Assembly (NCBI RefSeq): GCF_904849725.1
Contig: NC_058520.1
Location: 539,142,083 to 539,206,082, forward strand
Reading direction: 5' to 3'
DNA: 64,000 nt
Source: Hordeum vulgare subsp. vulgare
Taxonomy: Eukaryota > Streptophyta > Magnoliopsida > Poales > Poaceae
The position numbers and the translations under genes were made by a program. The notes below the pieces were generated by a model that did no database searches, had not been told where the DNA came from, and was given only the letters and a program-made list of their open reading frames with translations. Shown piece by piece: positions 58,417 to 64,000 of the stretch. Numbering within the stretch: position 1 is the first letter of the stretch; every line of letters begins with the position of its first letter.

Positions 58417-61400
58417 ATGAGTGATCGTGCTTGGATGTACACTGGTCACCCTAGTCAGAAAGACATGACCCATGAATGGTTAACAAAAACCAGGGGGTTT
58501 GTGAGAGCCACATTTGCAAATGGCCAGCAAAAAACATGGTGCCCCTGTCCCAACTGCGACAACTGGAAAAAGCAGACAAAGTTTGAAATGGGTAAACACC
58601 TGCAAAAGTGGGGTTTTACGCCTAATTATACGGTGTGGACTTTTCATGGTGAGTCTGACCAACGTGCCAGAGCTGAGGTGATTCGTCGTCGCACCGACGA
58701 GCATGGTACCGGGATTGAATACATGGTGCAAGACTTTGATGATGCTCGGGATTCGGACGATGAGATGGAGGAATCTGCAAAGGCCTTCTATGAAATGTTG
58801 GAGTCTTCAAAACGTCCTCTCCACGAGCAGACTGAGCTTTGTCAGCTGGATGCCATCGCGCAAGTAATGGCTCTGAAGGCTCAATTCAACCTAGGCAGAG
58901 AATGCTACGACGCGATGATGACGATATTTGGACGCTTTCTACCCAAAGGCCATGTACTGCCTGCAAACCTGTACCAGTCAGAGAAAATCCTCCGTGTACT
59001 TAAGATGCCCTATGAGAAGATACATGCTTGTGAGAATGGATGTGCCTTATTTAGGCTTGAGTATGCGGCATTGACCTGTTGCCCCATTTGCAATTCTTCC
59101 AGGTATATTGTGGTAGACAACGACATGGGTGAGAAGAATCAGACCAAAATCCCCATTAGTGTTCTTCGGTATCTGCCAACTGTACCAAGACTTCAACGTC
59201 TTTTCATGGTCGAAGAGACGTCCAGACAGATGACACGGCACAAATTGGGCAAAAGAACCGAACTAGATACGGATGGGAACAAGATGCTGGTACACACTTC
59301 AGATGGTTTTGCGTGGAGGCACTTCGATGCATTACATAAGGATAAATTAGAAGATCCAAGGAAACCTAGAGTTGCCATCAGCACGGATGGGTTCAATGTG
59401 TATGGTATGACGGCAACACAATACAGTTGTTGGCCTGTATTTGTCATTCCACTAAATTTGCCACCCGGAGAGATTATTAAAAGAAAGAACATTTTCCTGA
59501 CGTTGATAATTCCAGGGCCCAACTATCCGGGGAAGAATATGAATGTGTACATGCAGCCGCTTAAGGATGAGTTGCAAGAAGCCTGGGATAATGGGATCAA
59601 GACCTACGACGCGGCTACCAAAACAAATTTCAAAATGCATGTTTGGTACATGTACTCGACGCATGATTATCCGACATTTTGCGCTATTCGCTGGCTGGTG
59701 TGTGCATGGAAGGTTCCCGTGCACCACATGCAAGGCAACTCTTCAGTTCCGTTGGCTGCAGGCTGGTCACAAGTATTCTTGCTTCGACATGCATAGACAA
59801 TTCCTGGATCCTGACCATAAGTTCAGAAAAGACAAGAAGAATTTCATCAAAGGTAGAGTTGTCAAAAACACTGCACCAGCTGCATTGAAAGGCCAACAGA
59901 CCCTTGATCAGTTAAATGCTCTCGAGCCTGATCCTTTGTGTCCAGGATACTTCAAAGGGTATAATACGGAAGACGCCTGGACTCACAAGTCATGGTTATG
60001 TGATCTGCCTTACTTCAAAGACCTCCTTTGCCCGCACAACATTGACGTGATGCACACTGAAAAGAATATTGCGGAGGCCATTTTTGGTACATTGTTCGGC
60101 ATAGAGGGGAAGTCAAAAGATAATCCTAAGGCTAGAATCAACCTGGAGGCTCTATGTGATAGACCGTTGCAAAACTTGCGACAACGGAAAGGGAAGCAAA
60201 GCATAGCAAAGCCAAAGGCATGGTTCAATCTTGAAAGGCCAGCCATGAGGGAAATGCTATTGTGGGTGAAAATGCGGTTGATGTTCCCCGATGGGTATGC
60301 TGCGAATCTAAAGAGGGGAGCGAGTCTTGAGAAATTGAAAATATGTGGGCTCAAGAGTCATGATTGGCACATATGGATTGAGCGGGTAATGTCGGTGATG
60401 TTGCGTGGCTTTATCCCTGAGGATGAATGGCTAGTACCGGCAGAGCTGAGCTATTTCTTCCGTTCTCTTTGTGCGAAAGAACTATCCCCTGGCGTGCTAG
60501 ATGAAATGGAAGAGTTGGCGCCGGAGTTGATCTGCAAATTAGAAAAGATCTGTCCACCGGGCTTCTTTAATCCAATGCAACATTTGATTTTGCATCTCCC
60601 GACCGAGGCAAGAATGGGGGGGCCCGTTCAAAATCGATGGTGCTACTCAACTGAGAGGATGCAGAAGATGCTTCGAGCTAAGTGTAAAAATAAACGTAGA
60701 ATTGAAGCATCGACGGCCGAGGCATTCATTACTGAGGAGGTGGCAAACTTCGTGACAACACACTACGAAGCCAGAAATCATCATTTGCATAACCCGAAGC
60801 CTCGGTACAATGATGGCGATCGAAAAAAAGTTCGATCCAACCTCAGCCTATTCAAAGGTAAGCTCGCACCATACGGTGCTTCGAAAGGGAAATCGTTGGA
60901 TGTCGAAGAATGGAGGACCATTTCATTGTATATCTTCCCCAACCTAACAGAAGTGTGGCCGTACATCGAGTAAGTTCTCGGTAATTTATTGTTCCGCAAC
61001 TTCTAATTGCTTTGAACTACTCTTATTCCCGGATATTTGATATAGTTGATACGTCGCCGAATTCTCGGATGGAACGGTCATCGAAAAGGATTCCGTCGAA
61101 GAGTATGAGCTTCTCGCAAAGCTTGGAGGCGACTATCCCGGTTTCATCTCTTGGTTCAAACAAAGGGTAATTAATTACCATTAAGGGCCCATTTGATTTC
61201 TTGGTCTAATTTGCGGCTAATGCATCCATTCTTTCGTATTAAACTTGTAGGATGATGCAGAGTCTATGGACGCCGAGTTGAGACAAGTCGCTAATGGTTT
61301 TGACTATAAGGTCCGTTCATTTGACAAATACAACATCAACGGCTATCACTTTCGTACCTTTGGCAAAGATCTATCTATGCCCGACCTAAAGTCTACAAAT

Positions 61401-62059
61401 TGTTCTGTCTCTGCTATCGGCGAAGGAGACACCGAGTATTTATGAACTTCTATTCTATGGTGAAAACCCACCAACCGTCGTAGTCTTCAAATGTTATTGG
61501 TTTGAGCCGAGGGAGACTAGAAGGACTCATGAACATATAGGACTAGTCGAAATCAACCAAAACACCCACTTAGATGTTCCCGATGTCTATATTACGGCTC
61601 AACAGGCGAGACAAGTTTTCTATCTACCGTGGGCCTGCCAAACTGATCCAAATCTCAAAGGTTAGGATGTCGTTTATGAAGTGCCACCCCATTTTATACC
61701 ACCTACCCTCAATGAAGAGGATTACGAACCTCACATTAACCCAGACACATATGAAAGATAATTCTTCCAAGAAACACGTATGTCCAAGAAACGTTTCAAG
61801 AACCGCTCTACTTCCCCCCAGAACATTGAAGTAGACAACGACAGTGAATCCGTCTTAACCCCTGAGCCCGAACAGGAAGAGCTGGAAGAAGAAGAGGTTA
61901 CTGCTGCGGATGACCTGTCACTTCTTGACCATTACATAATGGTGGCCTTCCACATGTTCTTCGTGATAGTGATGATGATGATGCATTTATTGATGATAGT
62001 GATGATCATGATGCATTTATTGACCCCGAAGCATATATAGACGAGCACGATTGTTATTA
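58417..62059 (+). pseudogene. tnpD: CACTA-2 TnpD transposase (TNP2 family), nearly intact first exon
   Basis: Exon 1 is 58417-60969 (donor GTAAGT), a middle exon starts near 61035, and the last exon is 61251 to about 62059. The first exon is open over about 850 codons except for one extra T in the run at 59677-59680, which shifts the frame inside DYPTF/ALFAGWCVHG. Domain order is as in CACTA-1. DGFN keeps its Asp, and HNIDVMHTEKNIAEAIFGTL, FNPMQHLILHLPTEARMGG and the DUF4216 region (61480-61630) are readable. The last exon has lost 20 bases at 61440/61441, shifting DUF4216 out of frame, and has a further TAG at 61665. The acidic tail DDDAFIDD is present. Role as for TnpD of CACTA-1. Confidence 0.88.
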
Positions 62060-62245
62060 GTTCATGTCAGGTATTCAACTATTATACTATATATAAATTT
62101 TGAGTTCATGTTAGGTATTCATTTTTTATTAGTCATGTTGGTATTTATGACGATGATTCACTTAAATTATATACATTTTATTACTCATGTTGGTATTTAT
62201 GTTGTACTAATTTCATTTACTCTTTGTCATGACAGGTGTTGAAAG

Positions 62246-64000
62246 ATGGTGGGAAAGGGTCGAAAGCACTCCGCAACTCCTTCTTCGTCGGCGGGTGATG
62301 GGATGGGTACTTCCATTCCTGCCTCGCCTCTTTAGAGAGTGTTGCTCTCTACTATGCAAAGAGCGCCCCTCGTGAGAGGAGGTCGACCCCCCGCGAAGCC
62401 GAGAGGCACTAAAGGTACACGTTGTATTCATGTTGGTATTTATGTTGTACTCATGTCGTATGCATATTGGTATTTATATACATTTTATTACTCATGTTGG
62501 TATTTATGTTGTACTAAAGGTACACGTGGCCGCGGGAGAGGTAGGGCGGTGGCTGCCACGCCTTCTGAGGTGGTGGCTACACGGTCTCCGCCACCACCCC
62601 AAGCTGATTCACCTGAGCACAGGACTTCTAGGGTGGATTCGTCTGAGGTGGAGGCTACATAGTCTCTGGTTCACGAGCCTCGAGTCGACGAGCCTCAGGT
62701 CGACGAGCCTTCGACCCACGAGACTCGTGTCCCAGAGGCTTCCTTCCAGGCGACTCCGAAGAAAAGCAGGGATGAGGGTACGTCCCAAGAGACCCAGTGG
62801 GATGCTGGTAGCGAAGAGGAGCTGGGTGAGGGGGCTACCTTCTACCAGCGTGGTAGTTCGGGGCTCCCGCTCGTGCCAGCGACCCCCGAGCAGAGGTGGT
62901 CGATTAGGCCAAATGGGGACAAGTAAGTTAATTTACACTTATTTAACCTTTTACCTTCGTGTTTTCTCAAATATCTAATGTTTTGGCTTTAATTTGTCAT
63001 ACTGTAGGGGTTGGATTGTTGCCAAGGGTGTCCGCAAGCCCAACAGCGTCCTTGGTGTTCTTTGCCGTAAAAACTTCCCAGGGTTTGTTACGTTGCCCGG
63101 TCGGGAGCGAGAAGTAGGAATGACCTGGGAGCACTACTTGGGTGCCCCGGCCCTGCCGGAGGTGGAGATCGATGGTGTTTTGTGCGACACGAGGGCGGAC
63201 ATGGTGATCCGAAAGTTCTGGGTAATTTCTCCTTCACACAATTATAAATCAACCATAGCTATTTATTGTACTAATCGGTGTTGTCTCATTTGCAGACCTA
63301 CTACAGGTGTGAGGAGGGATACGAGGAGGATGCGGCAAAGGTTATCGAAACCGAATGTCGCCGCCTACTTCAAAACTTTCGGCACGAGGCTCGGGTGCAG
63401 GCTATTCGAGACTACTATGCCACGCGGCGTATTAGGATTGACAAGGCGAAGTGCCGTGATGCTAAGATGGAGAAGGAGCATTGCATGAAGGTAATTACAT
63501 ATTATTAAGGCTTTGTAGTTAGTTTCCTTGATTTGGTTCTTACGCGCTCAAATTTCTCTTTATTAACTTAGGTGCCCCGAGATGGTTTGTGGATAAGATG
63601 GATTGTTGGGAGGCCTTGGTGGATCAGTGGTGCTCCGAAACATGGGAGGCCAGCCACAACAACGCCAAGGAGAGGCGTGGCAAAATGGTTGGCGTGCCAC
63701 ACCATCAAGGGAGCGTCAACTTAATCTAATTTGGCGAGAACTGGTATGTGGTTTGCTTCATGCCTCATGCAATTCATTCTTAATGCTATCTTGAGCCCTT
63801 TACTAATACAATTTTCCTCTCTCTCTCTTTTAGGCGCGTCACAATAAGACGGAGGCGCCACAGATTTACGACCTGTATGCGATGGCCCATACTACCTCGT
63901 ACAAGAAGGTCAAGGCATTCTTTGAGTCTGACCTCGAGCATCCAGAAAACTTCACCAACATCTCCTCCCACCACAAGCTCGTGAAGTACAGAGATCACGG
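62246..64000 (+). pseudogene. tnpA: CACTA-2 TnpA-like protein, partial at the window end
   Basis: ATG 62246 (MVGKGRKHSATPSSS). Exons: 62246-62922, 63008-63221, 63296-63490, 63572 to about 63743, and 63834 onward. Readable blocks include LGVLCRKNFPGFVTLPG, TYYRCEEGYEEDAAKVIETE and HNKTEAPQIYDLYAMAH (Transposase_24). TAG at 62333 and TAA at 63727 (CAA in the parallel CACTA-1 text) interrupt it. A 105 bp duplicated filler sits in the first exon at 62423-62527. Confidence 0.82.
62408..62527 (+). repeat. Filler duplication flanked by a 15 bp direct repeat
   Basis: ACTAAAGGTACACGT occurs at 62408-62422 and 62513-62527. Between them lies sequence copied from 62100-62210 (CATGTTGGTATTTATGTTGT occurs in both places). 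CACTA-1 lacks it at the corresponding site. Confidence 0.85.

Larger units (their letters stand above)
40983..64000 (-). mobile_element. Gypsy LTR retrotransposon, - strand, partial, holding two CACTA elements
   Basis: Its 3' LTR (40983-42538) is at the left. The interior continues at 42539-43128 and 54776-55974 and presumably past the window. It is inserted in the right LTR of the LARD-like element; the left target duplication would be CCCTC (40978-40982). The interior seen here is only the 3' non-coding part, so no polyprotein is visible. Confidence 0.75.
55975..64000 (+). mobile_element. Second CACTA transposon (CACTA-2), right end beyond the window
   Basis: The left end reads CCTACTGGAATTCACAAATT followed by TTTGCCGTC repeats, so the terminal CACTA appears changed to CCTA (exact start uncertain by a few bases). 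Layout and sequence parallel CACTA-1 throughout, in the same orientation: subterminal repeats, leader exon, purine-rich intron, two foldbacks, TnpD, TnpA. TnpA is cut by the window end. Confidence 0.88.

Overview
This window is nuclear DNA of a large-genome grass, most likely a Triticeae species (wheat, barley, rye or Aegilops). The reasons are its Angela-type copia, Athila-type gypsy, large-LTR and CACTA elements, its Stowaway MITEs with CTCCCTCC termini, and two genes with plant intron signals and GC-rich grass coding sequence. Only about the first 6 kb is ordinary gene space. Nearly all of the rest is nested transposable elements.

Gene space (1-6242). The 3' part of an ASHR3-like SET-domain histone methyltransferase gene runs on the + strand and stops at 4667. 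It faces a two-exon ERD15/CID-type gene on the - strand (5857 to 5295), which encodes a 154-residue PAM2 protein. The two genes converge, 627 bp apart. The methyltransferase gene carries a tandem duplication of its AWS exon, one copy of which later received a Stowaway MITE, and a second Stowaway lies in its last intron.

First nest (6246-22270). A PIF/Harbinger DNA transposon (6246-17151, TTA target duplication) holds a one-intron transposase pseudogene. A complete Angela-like copia element (7315-15941, - strand, target duplication AAAAT) sits inside that intron. Next is a decayed LINE (about 17155-22270) whose ORF1 is split by a 3.7 kb solo LTR (17572-21302, target duplication AAAGG). A short retroelement-like ORF (22348-22771) follows.

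Second nest (22772-64000). That ORF is interrupted by a - strand retrotransposon with LTRs of about 3.85 kb and a 3 kb interior without long ORFs, which is LARD-like. Its left LTR (22772-36904) is split by a full-length Athila-type gypsy element (24667-34939, target duplication AAGCT). Its right LTR (from 39894) is split at 40983 by another - strand gypsy element. The interior of that second gypsy element holds a complete CACTA transposon (43129-54775, target duplication TGT) and, 1.2 kb further on, the left 8 kb of a related CACTA transposon that runs off the window.

Both CACTA elements share one plan: subterminal TTTGCCGTC repeats, a CT-rich leader, a leader intron with two conserved foldbacks, TnpD (TNP2 family), then TnpA (Ptta/En/Spm family). 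All transposases and polyproteins seen here carry stops or frameshifts. The closest to intact is TnpD of the second CACTA, whose long first exon has a single one-base slip.

All coordinates and comparisons were read by eye. LTR divergences are hand counts, and family names rest on recognised motifs rather than a database search.
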